Source: Chlorobium sp. (GTDB lineage: Bacteria; Bacteroidota; Chlorobiia; Chlorobiales; Chlorobiaceae). Taken from it: 11,323 nt of DNA. The DNA lies in contig JAPHUN010000157.1 of assembly GCA_026193435.1 (NCBI GenBank), positions 1-11,323 of the forward strand, in the 5' to 3' direction. The translations under genes were made by a program, and so were the position numbers. The notes beneath the pieces were generated by a model, which worked only from the letters and a program-made list of their open reading frames with translations, made no database searches and was not told the DNA's origin. Shown here one piece after another: positions 1 through 6,725 of the stretch (position 1 is its first letter; each line of letters opens with the position of its first letter).

Positions 1-545
1 AAATAATTCTCTATTTCACCGAGCAGTTTCAGTATGCGGTGCGGGGACTCATAAAATACCACCGTGCTTTCAATTGACGCGAGGAATTCCAGTTTGCTTT
101 TGCGTCCTTTTTTATGTGGAAGAAAACCGGCGAAATAAAAATTGTGTACCGGAAGCGGGCAGACTGACAGCGCTGCGGTAGCCGCGCTCGGTCCCGGTAC
201 CGGAATGACTTTCGCCTGCAGTTCGTATGCGGCTCGTACAAGGGCGTAACCGGGATCACTGATCGCCGGTGTCCCGGCATCGCTGATGACCGTAATGTTC
301 AGACCCTCTTCGAGCAGTTTGAGAATGCTGATGATCGCTTTTTTTTCATTGAAGGCGTGATAGCTGATCAGCTTTTTTCCGCTGATGTCGAGATGCCGGA
401 GCAGTATCGACGCTCTTCGCGTATCCTCGCACGCGATGGCATCAGCTGATTTCAGCGTCGATATCGCCCGCAGGGTGATATCCTCGAGATTACCGAGGGG
501 AGTAGCAACGATAGACAGTGTGCCTTTATCAGCGGTATCGCCCAT
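1..545 (-). CDS. rsmI: 16S rRNA (cytidine1402-2'-O)-methyltransferase RsmI, C-terminus cut by window edge
   Basis: About 181 residues can be read from the start codon at 545 down to base 1, where the frame leaves the window still open. RsmI uses S-adenosylmethionine to 2'-O-methylate C1402 in the ribosomal decoding centre and belongs to the tetrapyrrole-methylase fold. Visible family hallmarks in order: an N-terminal strand and loop (LSIVATPLGNLEDITLRA), ACEDTRR, LISYHAFNE, the SAM-binding loop SDAGTPAISDPGY, the VPGPSAATAALS segment, then FAGFLPHKKGRK and VFYESPHRI. All of these match RsmI closely. The ATG gives the usual short N-terminus before the first strand; only a weak AGG lies just upstream. 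The gene diverges from the TauE gene on the other strand. The last quarter of the protein is outside the window. Confidence 0.96.
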   Translation of the reverse strand, partial: MGDTADKGTLSIVATPLGNLEDITLRAISTLKSADAIACEDTRRASILLRHLDISGKKLISYHAFNEKKAIISILKLLEEGLNITVISDAGTPAISDPGYALVRAAYELQAKVIPVPGPSAATAALSVCPLPVHNFYFAGFLPHKKGRKSKLEFLASIESTVVFYESPHRILKLLGEIENY

Positions 546-560
546 AACCTAGTGATTCTA

Positions 561-589
561 TTGACTGTAGTACAGTGTATCTATATACA
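561..589 (+). promoter_or_regulatory. Sigma70-like promoter with operator-like dyad in the spacer
   Basis: TTGACT (561-566) and TATACA (584-589) are separated by exactly 17 bases, a near-consensus housekeeping promoter pointing toward the TauE gene. A perfect dyad ACTGTA-G-TACAGT (564-576) overlaps the -35 box and spacer, which is where a repressor would sit. The transcript would have a leader of more than 200 bases containing the hairpin at 648-682. Seen in sequence only; activity is inferred. Confidence 0.5.
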
Positions 590-647
590 TAGTATATTCT
601 ATAGACCCATTTAAAAAGTAATATTATATAGGTTTTGCAGAGTACGA

Positions 648-682
648 ACCGTGAAAAATGTGATGTACATCTTTTTCACGGT
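648..682. repeat. 11-bp perfect inverted repeat in the divergent rsmI/TauE region
   Basis: ACCGTGAAAAA (648-658) is exactly complementary to TTTTTCACGGT (672-682), with a 13-base loop holding the small palindrome ATGTACAT (663-670). It lies between the candidate promoter at 561 and the TauE start at 825. It could be a leader hairpin, an attenuator or an operator. No T run follows on either strand, so it is not a standard terminator. Confidence 0.6.
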
Positions 683-824
683 ACATGTGAACGGTAGACT
701 TTTTTATCCCGGCTTTTCCGGCGATTGCGATTGACGGGAGGATTGTTTGTGTAAGAGAGGGTTGTCAGGCAGGGTGAGTTTGAGCAGAGTATTGTAGAGA
801 AAAAAGCAATCAACAGGGTCTTTT

Positions 825-2051
825 ATGCGGGATGAAAAAACAAGAAATACAGTGTTGATTCTGTTGTATATCGTCTTCTTTGTGCTTGTAAGCAGTCCGG
901 CAACAGTATGTGCCGGGAGTGATTCATTGCGGCAACACCGTGGCGAGACGCGGACTGAGGTTCTTGACACGCAGTTTCATGTATCAGGAAGGCTCGGTGA
1001 AATAGCCGCGAAAACCCCCACAGGTTTACAGCAGGGAACCATAAACCCAGACGCGGAAAAAGGATTTGCGGGGATACCCGGAGCACCAAAAATCAACTAT
1101 TTTGTTGCTTTTTTGTGGGCGGTCTGGGTAGGGTGGATTTTCTCGACCGTCGGCGCTTTTGGCGGCATTATGGCGGGAGTGGGGCATTTGACTCTTTTTG
1201 GTTTAGGCAGCTACGCCGACAGTTTTACGTCTACCAATCCTGAACTGAACGCGTTGTTGACAGACTCGATCAGGGCGACCAATCAATACCTTGTGGCTTT
1301 AGCCGCACTGATTTCGACCTATAATTTTTACAGGATGAAACGGCTGGTCGTGCCGTTAGGTGTGGCATTGGGGGCCGGCAGTGTTGTCGGAGGCTTGTTG
1401 ATCCCCTGGCTTACCGCGGGTAAAATACAGCTTGGCGACTATATCGGTTTTTTCGGTCTGGCCGTGCTGGTCATAGGGGCTTTTATTTTTTATGGCACAA
1501 CCGGAAGAGCCCGGTCTACAAAGAAAAAAGCCAATGAAGCATCTGCAGCGTTTCAGCGATTGATGAAAGAAAAGGATGTCTCGGATTCACAGGGTGTGCA
1601 TATCGTCTCTTCGGGCTTGAGAGAGGTAACCTTTTCCTTCTACGGAACACAATTCAGCTTTAATCCTTTATTGGCTGTCGTCGGCGGTTTGGTTATCGCG
1701 TCGATATCCTCGTTTCTGGGAATAGGAGGCGGCTTTTTGTACGTTCCTTTTTTAACGGCAGTAATCGGTTTGCCGATGTTTATAGTTGTGGGGACTTCTG
1801 CGTTAGCCGTCCTCCTGAGCATGATCACCAGTATTTTTTCTTATGTGGTTCTGAAAGGGACGTTTATCAGCTGGGATCTTGTGGGGGTTGAGATGGTTGG
1901 TGTTTTTGTTGGTGCGATGATAGGTCCGAGAACCCAGAAGTATATCCCGGAAATATGGTTGAAGAGACTCTTTGTACTACTTGCCGTCTATGTCGGCTTG
2001 AGATATTTCAGCAAGGGGTTTTTCGGGGAGAGTTGGTTGCCTCCTTTTTAA
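825..2051 (+). CDS. Sulfite exporter TauE/SafE family membrane protein with signal peptide
   Basis: This 408-residue protein belongs to the TauE/SafE (DUF81) family of inner-membrane permeases proposed to export sulfite, sulfonates or related organic anions. Residues 8-30 form a hydrophobic signal sequence ending ATVCA, followed by a hydrophilic stretch (31-88) probably outside the membrane. Two halves follow: membrane segments from about 92-128 (VGAFGGIMAGVG) with three more between 155 and 224, a charged cytoplasmic linker (226-265), then a second half from 280 with the glycine-rich FLGIGGGFLYVPFL motif (297-310) and further helices to about 395. The AGGG at 814-817 supports the ATG at 825. 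The family is roughly 250-300 residues in its simple form; the long N-terminus and linker put this in the larger subgroup. A role in sulfur metabolism suits a green sulfur bacterium, but the substrate cannot be read from sequence. Confidence 0.88.
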   Translation: MRDEKTRNTVLILLYIVFFVLVSSPATVCAGSDSLRQHRGETRTEVLDTQFHVSGRLGEIAAKTPTGLQQGTINPDAEKGFAGIPGAPKINYFVAFLWAVWVGWIFSTVGAFGGIMAGVGHLTLFGLGSYADSFTSTNPELNALLTDSIRATNQYLVALAALISTYNFYRMKRLVVPLGVALGAGSVVGGLLIPWLTAGKIQLGDYIGFFGLAVLVIGAFIFYGTTGRARSTKKKANEASAAFQRLMKEKDVSDSQGVHIVSSGLREVTFSFYGTQFSFNPLLAVVGGLVIASISSFLGIGGGFLYVPFLTAVIGLPMFIVVGTSALAVLLSMITSIFSYVVLKGTFISWDLVGVEMVGVFVGAMIGPRTQKYIPEIWLKRLFVLLAVYVGLRYFSKGFFGESWLPPF

Positions 2052-2075
2052 CCGTGCACGGTGTCTCGATTTTTT
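2051..2075 (+). terminator. Possible weak intrinsic terminator after the TauE gene
   Basis: A 12-base perfect palindrome, ACCGTGCACGGT (2051-2062), begins on the last base of the TAA stop and is followed by a run of six T residues at 2070-2075. The stem can only be short (four pairs around a TGCA loop) and the T run is seven bases away, so termination would be weak. Confidence 0.35.
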
Positions 2076-2231
2076 GATTTTTCTTGCGAATTTCCCTACT
2101 CTCGAAATACTGTTTTGAAACTGACTCTTTCTTGTCAATAAATAGAGGGGGTACTCCGCTGAACCGGGAAAATCCTGTATATTGCTCCGGACGGAATACA
2201 GGGATGCTGCTGTTGCTGCCTTGGCAGAGAG

Positions 2232-3257
2232 TTGTCTTTGAAGAATATGAAGCGGAATACTGTGGAAAAGAACGAAGAGGTCATAAGCCGGAACACTGTG
2301 CTTTTGAAGATACGCGACCTCGAGGTTGCTTTTTCAGGCAGAAAAGGTGGAAAAAAAACTGTTGTGAGGGCCGTCAACGGGGTTTCTTTTGATGTCAGAA
2401 AAGGCGAGACCCTTGGTCTTGTCGGGGAATCGGGCTGCGGCAAGACAACACTGGGAAGAGCGCTCCTGAGGTTGACGCCGGTTCCGTTCAAAGGCGAAGT
2501 ATGGTATAACGGTAAATCTATAGAAACGATCAGCAACCGGGATTTTCGCGTTCTGAGAAGCGAGATGCAGATGATCTTTCAGGATCCATTCAGTTCGCTG
2601 AATCCCAGGATGACGATCGGGCAGATGCTCAACGAGGTGTTGTCGGTACACAAGGTTGTTGCGCGCAAGGACGTGAAAAAGAAAATCTACGAACTGCTCG
2701 ATATTGTGGGCTTGAGCAGTGATTATGCGAACCGTTATCCTCATGAGTTCTCAGGGGGGCAGCGCCAGAGAATCGGGATCGCCAGGGCGCTCGCGGTCAA
2801 TCCCAGGGTTATCATCTGCGACGAGCCGGTTTCCGCGCTCGATGTTTCCATTCAGTCTCAGATCATCAATCTTCTCAAAGATCTGCAGTCCGAGTTTGGG
2901 CTGACCTATATTTTTATTGCTCATGACCTTTCGGTTGTTGAATACATATCTGATCGTGTCGCGGTCATGTATCTCGGTAAAATTGTTGAGATAGCCGATT
3001 CGGATGAACTCTACAAGAACCCTAAACATCCCTACACGAAGGCGCTGATGTCAGCTATTCCTCTGCCGGAGCTGAATCAAAAGAAGGAACGGATACTCCT
3101 GAAAGGTGATCTGCCGGGACCGATGGATATTCCTGAAGGATGCAGTTTCCATAACCGTTGTCCGGAGGTTATGGATAGATGCCGCTCGGTGGAGCCGGCG
3201 TTGAAGCCGCAGGGTGAAGACGGAGGCCATCAGGTCAGCTGTCTGTTGTATGACTGA
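2232..3257 (+). CDS. Oligopeptide/dipeptide ABC transporter ATP-binding protein (OppF/DppF type)
   Basis: This is a peripheral ATPase that would power import of peptides (or nickel-type substrates) with membrane permeases encoded elsewhere. Numbered from the TTG at 2232, it shows Walker A GESGCGKT (65-72), Q-loop Q117 in IFQDPFSSLNPR, ABC signature SGGQR (174-178), Walker B VIICDEP (193-199), D-loop SALD and switch His231 in IAHDLSVV. The C-terminal oligopeptide-transporter domain is present, with YKNPKHPYTKALMSAIP and four cysteines (304, 310, 317, 337) arranged as in OppD/OppF proteins that bind an iron-sulfur cluster. The length is usual for OppF. The start is uncertain: ATG at 2247 or GTG at 2262 are alternatives and no ribosome site is decisive. 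The gene stands alone; no permease or binding-protein gene is adjacent. Confidence 0.92.
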   Translation: MSLKNMKRNTVEKNEEVISRNTVLLKIRDLEVAFSGRKGGKKTVVRAVNGVSFDVRKGETLGLVGESGCGKTTLGRALLRLTPVPFKGEVWYNGKSIETISNRDFRVLRSEMQMIFQDPFSSLNPRMTIGQMLNEVLSVHKVVARKDVKKKIYELLDIVGLSSDYANRYPHEFSGGQRQRIGIARALAVNPRVIICDEPVSALDVSIQSQIINLLKDLQSEFGLTYIFIAHDLSVVEYISDRVAVMYLGKIVEIADSDELYKNPKHPYTKALMSAIPLPELNQKKERILLKGDLPGPMDIPEGCSFHNRCPEVMDRCRSVEPALKPQGEDGGHQVSCLLYD

Positions 3258-3265
3258 AGAGGAGT

Positions 3266-3289
3266 GTTGAATCGTTGAGTTGTTGAATT
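3266..3289. repeat. Three tandem imperfect octamers (gttgaatc-like)
   Basis: GTTGAATC, GTTGAGTT and GTTGAATT follow one another directly after the ABC ATPase stop. It is low-complexity intergenic filler with no assignable function. Confidence 0.5.
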
Positions 3290-3376
3290 GCCGGTGGAAG
3301 CGTTGCAATCGGGGTGAATGGGCGAATCCTGAGGTGTTGGGACGCCATGTGATGATAGTCGGAATGTCGTGTGAAA

Positions 3377-3404
3377 TCGTAGGGTCGGCCCCCTGTGGCC
3401 GACC
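3377..3404 (+). repeat. Short palindromic intergenic repeat, copy A
   Basis: After the lead-in TCGTAG, an 8-bp perfect stem GGTCGGCC (3383-3390) and GGCCGACC (3397-3404) encloses the loop CCCTGT. A second copy with the same lead-in, stem length and near-identical loop lies on the other strand at 11186-11214. It sits between the ABC ATPase and sppA genes, and resembles the GC-rich REP-like hairpins common between bacterial genes. It could also affect termination, though no T run follows. Confidence 0.65.
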
Positions 3405-3438
3405 GTCGGAATATTGATAAAACCATTTCATCGAGGGT

Positions 3439-5226
3439 ATGCAGAAAAAGAAAATAGGGGCGGGAAAAATAGGATGCATTGTTGTGGTCGTTGTTTTTCT
3501 GGTTATGGTCATAGGCATCTACCGCCTTTTTAATGATCGGAAGGCACTGCCTGAGGATTTTGTGCTCAAAATAAACCTCTCGGGAGATATCGCTGAAACT
3601 ACCGGGACAGGTTTCGAGCTTCCGTTTCAGTCCGGGTCGAACGAGCTATCCCTGCAGGATATCATGTTTCTGCTTGAGAGGGCAGGAGAGGATAATCGTG
3701 TCAGGAGCGTGCTGCTCGATATCGGTGGTTTGCAAACCGCTTCGGCAAAAATCCAGCAACTTCAGCTGGCTATAGAACAAGCGAGAAAGGCAGGCAAGAC
3801 GGTAAACGCTTTTCTGCGAAATGCTGGAGATCAGGATGTCTGGCTGGCTTCAGCCTGTGACACGATTACAGCGGAAAGAGGCAATTTTCTGATGCTTGAC
3901 GGATTGAAAGCCGAACTGCTGTTTTATACCGGTACGCTTGAAAAAATCGGTGTTTCTTTTCAGGCGGCTCAATGGAGTGCATGGAAAAGTGCGGTTGAAC
4001 CATATACGAGACTTGACGCAAGCCCTGAAACCCGCGGGCAGATCGCCATGATGCTCGATGCTGTTTACGATGCCTATACCGGTTATGTATCTGAGAAGAG
4101 GGGAATTGCTCGTGAGACCTATGAGGGGGTTATCGACACAATGACCGTTCTTACCGGAGAACGTGCGAAAAAACTGAACATTGTCGACGAGGTCAGCGGT
4201 CATTGGGAGTATCTGGAAAAGGTCAGGTACTCATTTGGAGAGGATGACGAAAAGGAATATGATGATGTTCTGGTTGGAGGCGCTCGCTACAAAGCAGCTT
4301 TGGCCGGTGGCTTCGTGCCGGAGAAGAAAGAGAGTATCGCTGTGATAACGGCTTCGGGGCTGATTGTCCGTTCGTCAGATGATGTAATGGCGGGAACGGA
4401 ACAGAGTTTTGACGAAGAGACATTGAGAAGCTCTGTTCAGGCAGCTCTCGATGACCAGAGCGTCAAGGCGATAGTGCTTCGTATCGACAGTCCCGGAGGA
4501 GATGCTCTGGCATCAGTGAACATGCTGCAGATTCTCGATTCCGCCAAGGTGAAAAAGCCGATAGTCGCCTCGATGTCAAGCGTTGCCGCATCAGGAGGGT
4601 ACATGATAGCGCTTGCAGCGGACACTGTTTTTGCCGAACCGCTGAGTCTGACCGGCTCCATCGGCGTGTACGCCCTGAAACCGGAAATAAGCAAGCTGCA
4701 GGAAAAAATCGGTTTGAAAAGAGAGGTTTTCACCAGAGGCGATAACGCAGACGCTTTCACGGTTTTCAAGCCGCTTGATGAAGCGGGCTTTGCCAAGTTT
4801 ATGGAGACGACAGGATGGATCTACAATGATTTTCTTTCCAAGGTTGCCAGATCGAGGAAGATGACAAGAGAAGAGGTTGAAGATGTCGCGGGGGGAAGGG
4901 TCTGGACCGGGGAGATGGCGGTAAAAAACGGACTGGTGGACCGGATCGGCGGATTGAAGGAGGCTGTGTCTGCGGCGCAGCGTATGGCAGGTATGGATTC
5001 TTCAGCTGTTCCGGGATTGAAATTCTATCCGCAACCTCAAGGACTGATGGAGTACCTGATGAGCGGCGGTCCGGCATTCTCTTCCAGGAGCTTCGGCAGA
5101 GCGCTTCCTTCGGGCACTCTTGCCGATCACTCTCTCAGAACGCTTGATCTGTTGCTGCGTCTCGAACAGCAGCCCGGGGGGATGTATCGGATGACGATGC
5201 TTCCCTATGAAATGGCTATTGAATAA
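3439..5226 (+). CDS. sppA: Signal peptide peptidase SppA, 67-kDa two-domain type
   Basis: A 595-residue membrane-anchored serine protease that digests signal peptides left after secretion. Residues 11-28 form the single N-terminal membrane anchor, after which the protein faces the periplasm. Two tandem ClpP-fold (peptidase S49) halves are visible. The first half carries the general-base lysine, K183, in QWSAWKSAVEPYTR. The second half carries the nucleophile, S385, in SSVAASGGYMIALAAD, followed by the characteristic LTGSIGVYALKPE. This split Lys/Ser dyad is the hallmark of the long SppA of Escherichia coli, and the length agrees. RIDSPGGDA (348-356) is the other conserved loop. An in-frame TAA at 3418 leaves ATG 3439 as the first start; the GAGGG just before it is unusually close. 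Only 34 bp separate it from the next gene, so the two are probably cotranscribed. Confidence 0.95.
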   Translation: MQKKKIGAGKIGCIVVVVVFLVMVIGIYRLFNDRKALPEDFVLKINLSGDIAETTGTGFELPFQSGSNELSLQDIMFLLERAGEDNRVRSVLLDIGGLQTASAKIQQLQLAIEQARKAGKTVNAFLRNAGDQDVWLASACDTITAERGNFLMLDGLKAELLFYTGTLEKIGVSFQAAQWSAWKSAVEPYTRLDASPETRGQIAMMLDAVYDAYTGYVSEKRGIARETYEGVIDTMTVLTGERAKKLNIVDEVSGHWEYLEKVRYSFGEDDEKEYDDVLVGGARYKAALAGGFVPEKKESIAVITASGLIVRSSDDVMAGTEQSFDEETLRSSVQAALDDQSVKAIVLRIDSPGGDALASVNMLQILDSAKVKKPIVASMSSVAASGGYMIALAADTVFAEPLSLTGSIGVYALKPEISKLQEKIGLKREVFTRGDNADAFTVFKPLDEAGFAKFMETTGWIYNDFLSKVARSRKMTREEVEDVAGGRVWTGEMAVKNGLVDRIGGLKEAVSAAQRMAGMDSSAVPGLKFYPQPQGLMEYLMSGGPAFSSRSFGRALPSGTLADHSLRTLDLLLRLEQQPGGMYRMTMLPYEMAIE

Positions 5227-5260
5227 GAACGCTGTCGGGTGATGAAAACGCTACATCGTA

Positions 5261-5950
5261 ATGTCGGATACACGGTTTGATTCTGAATCTGAACATATTC
5301 TCTTCATCGGTGATCCGAATCTGGGAGATGAGGGCTATCGGCTTTTCTCAGTTTTTTTCCCCGATGCAAAAAAACTGATCTGGAAAAAAGGGGCTGACAA
5401 AACCGGGGTTCGGAGAGCATTACGTTCTCAAGCATGGCTTTTTACCGTTTCTTTTTACAGTGACTTTATCTTTTCTTCCCGTGATTTCGATTTCCTTGGT
5501 CTGCCATTGAACATCCATCCTGCCCTGCCGGTACTCCGGGGTATCGGCCATGACCATGTTCCGCTTATCGAAGGCCATGAAGAACATGGCTCTACGCTTC
5601 ATTTCATAAACAGGCCTTCAGGTAAAAACGTCGACCCTGAAAGTGACGTCGATTCAGGCAGGATTGTCAGGGTCAGGAAGCGTAAGCTCGACCCGAATGC
5701 GACCTATGGTGATATCAGGATGCTCAACCAGCAGATCGCTCTTGAAATGCTTGCAGCGTTATGTGAGCAGATGCATTCGTGGGGTTGTGTCGAAACAGCC
5801 CGTCGCGAGCTCAATGCGGAAGCGGAAGCAAACAACCTTTCATGGGCAGAACGCTATATCAGCATCTCAACCCTCACGAAGATGCTCGAAGAGTTGAAGA
5901 TGTCTGATTCTGATCACAGAGTATTTATAAGGGAACCCCGATTCACTTGA
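5261..5950 (+). CDS. Formyltransferase-domain protein of unknown substrate
   Basis: A 229-residue soluble protein. Its middle resembles the catalytic part of formyl-tetrahydrofolate-dependent formyltransferases such as methionyl-tRNA formyltransferase (Fmt) and GART. NIHPALPVLRG (84-94) matches the family's N-x-H-P-S-L-L-P-x-x-RG signature, HEEHGSTLHFI (106-116) matches the tGvTlH strand, and DSGRIV (131-136) matches the D-tG-i-i loop. Thus the Asn84, His86 and Asp131 expected for catalysis are all present. The N-terminus (HILFIGDPNLGDEG) is a plausible Rossmann start but lacks the usual formyl-folate contact pattern. The C-terminus (150-229) is helical and unlike the Fmt barrel domain, so this is not a second Fmt. 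It follows sppA closely. The formyl acceptor is unknown. The start ATG has no strong ribosome site. Confidence 0.68.
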   Translation: MSDTRFDSESEHILFIGDPNLGDEGYRLFSVFFPDAKKLIWKKGADKTGVRRALRSQAWLFTVSFYSDFIFSSRDFDFLGLPLNIHPALPVLRGIGHDHVPLIEGHEEHGSTLHFINRPSGKNVDPESDVDSGRIVRVRKRKLDPNATYGDIRMLNQQIALEMLAALCEQMHSWGCVETARRELNAEAEANNLSWAERYISISTLTKMLEELKMSDSDHRVFIREPRFT

Positions 5951-5963
5951 GATAGAGCTCTAC

Positions 5964-6009
5964 TGTTTTGGTTCAGCGTGAATTCTCCAATTCACGCTGA
6001 ACCAAAACA
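5964..6009. repeat. Perfect 46-bp palindrome (21-bp arms, 4-base loop)
   Basis: The left arm 5964-5984 begins TGTTTTGGTTCAGCG and the right arm 5989-6009 is its exact complement; the loop is CTCC. It starts 13 bp after the formyltransferase-like gene and marks the boundary between intact genes and degraded DNA. On both strands the T-rich side precedes the stem and the A-rich side follows, the reverse of an intrinsic terminator, unless the outer T/A pairs open. It may still block transcription, or be an inserted mobile hairpin. Confidence 0.9.
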
Positions 6010-6064
6010 CTTTCAGCTCGAAAGGCTGGGGTACGTTTGATGTCAAGATCAAAATCATGTATAA

Positions 6065-6273
6065 AGACGGAAGAATGGAGCGCCTTTGATCCGTGAAAAA
6101 TTGAAAGGGATCGCTGATAGTCCGTTCGGAACGCATAATAATGCAAATAACCTCAAGGGCGACCGGCGTACCGTTTGCGTGTGAGTGACTGGAGAGGGAT
6201 GTACGAGATCAATAACGACGAATTGAGGATACTTGTCATAAAAATAGCTCCTCGCGGGGAGGTGCATCGATGA
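6065..6273 (+). pseudogene. RelE/ParE-family toxin remnant, frameshifted
   Basis: Two frames together spell the core of a RelE-type mRNA-cleaving toxin. The first frame (6065 to about 6153) reads RRKNGAPLIREKLKGIADSP and continues to NNLKGDR. The second frame (from 6156 to the TGA at 6271-6273) reads YRLRVSDWRGMYEINNDE and then LRILVIKIAPRGEVHR. The LKG..YRLRV..WR..YEI..D.L.ILV.kIa.RgeVyR pattern is diagnostic of the family. Two extra bases (CG, about 6154-6155) break the frame, and no initiator can be joined upstream (TAA at 6062). The product cannot be made as one chain. The stop overlaps the ATG of the antitoxin remnant by four bases, the normal spacing of a toxin-antitoxin operon. Confidence 0.8.
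6083..6113 (+). repeat. 31-bp direct repeat, left copy
   Basis: Begins CCTTTGATCCGTGAAAAATT and is identical over exactly 31 bases to 10019-10049. Here it encodes LIREKLKGI of the RelE-like remnant. The matching bases stop abruptly on both sides. Together the copies bracket the ars operon, the reverse transcriptase piece and higBA. Confidence 0.9.
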
Positions 6274-6326
6274 TCGTACAGATATTCAAAAAGGGAGACA
6301 ATCTCTAATGGGTGGTTGTTCCGTAA
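6270..6326 (+). pseudogene. N-terminal remnant of the cognate antitoxin
   Basis: The ATG overlaps the toxin stop (ATGA). The frame reads MIVQIFKKGDNL, stop, WVVVP, stop. RelE partners of the Xre type commonly begin M-x-V-Q-I-x-x-K-x-G-x-P-E-W-A-V-V-P-Y-E-x-Y. The two TAA codons fall where Glu and Tyr codons would be expected, each one base from a sense codon. The homology ends about here and gives way to a methyltransferase tail in the same frame. What looks like the C-terminal end of a related antitoxin is found at 10050-10109. Identification is by motif recall, not alignment. Confidence 0.6.
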
Positions 6327-6540
6327 CAGGAAGAAAAAGTGATTCTCGACACATACACCATCATTGAAACAGGCAGGTAACCGTGTTGTCTATAACTGGC
6401 TGCAGTATTTCAGTCAGGATTCGCTTCGATGTGAGTTTGAAGAGTGTGGATTCAAGATTGAAGAGTTCTACTCTGATGTCGCAGGTTCAGCTTTTTCTCA
6501 TGAGTCTCCCGATATTGCGGTTGTTGTGAGAATGAAATGA
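6327..6540 (+). pseudogene. C-terminal remnant of a class I SAM-dependent methyltransferase
   Basis: One frame gives QEEKVILDTYTIIETGR (6327-6377) before a TAA. The next frame, from 6376 to the TGA ending at 6540, gives NRVVYNWLQYFSQDSLRCEF, then EECGFKIEEFYSDVAGSAFS and a beta-strand tail ending AVVVRMK. The pattern, with a strand, then WLqyfs-eslr-efeecGf-ieefy-dvaG, is the usual end of small-molecule or protein methyltransferases of the UbiE/methyltransferase-11/25 class. The catalytic SAM-binding N-terminal half is absent and a frameshift lies near 6376, so it is non-functional. It abuts the antitoxin remnant with no gap, indicating a deletion or insertion junction. Confidence 0.65.
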
Positions 6541-6640
6541 CAAGCAAATGAACACAAGTGCAACTTTCGATGCGCTGGACTTGCGTTGATTGTTATGAAT
6601 CTTTTCAGATTTAACGGCAATGGGCCGGTGGCTCGGGGTC

Positions 6641-6671
6641 ACCGGGAATACCTTTCCTTGGTATTCCCGGT
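6641..6671 (-). terminator. 12-bp perfect hairpin downstream of the ars operon
   Basis: ACCGGGAATACC (6641-6652) pairs exactly with GGTATTCCCGGT (6660-6671) around a 7-base loop. It lies 55 bp beyond the acr3 stop on that strand, where a terminator would be expected. No T run follows, so it may instead stabilise the 3' end of the transcript. Confidence 0.5.
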
Positions 6672-6725
6672 TATAATCAAACCTGCGAATATCAGGACAG
6701 ATTGTTCCAAAACATTTTTTCATGG

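Noticed and set aside
5964..6009. The 46-bp palindrome as an ordinary intrinsic terminator
   Set aside because: The A-rich arm follows the stem on both strands and no T run is present downstream.
6010..6045. FQLERLGYV just after the 46-bp palindrome, resembling the end of glutaminyl-tRNA synthetase
   Set aside because: Only nine residues match, a stop follows at once, and nothing else of the synthetase is present; too short to claim.
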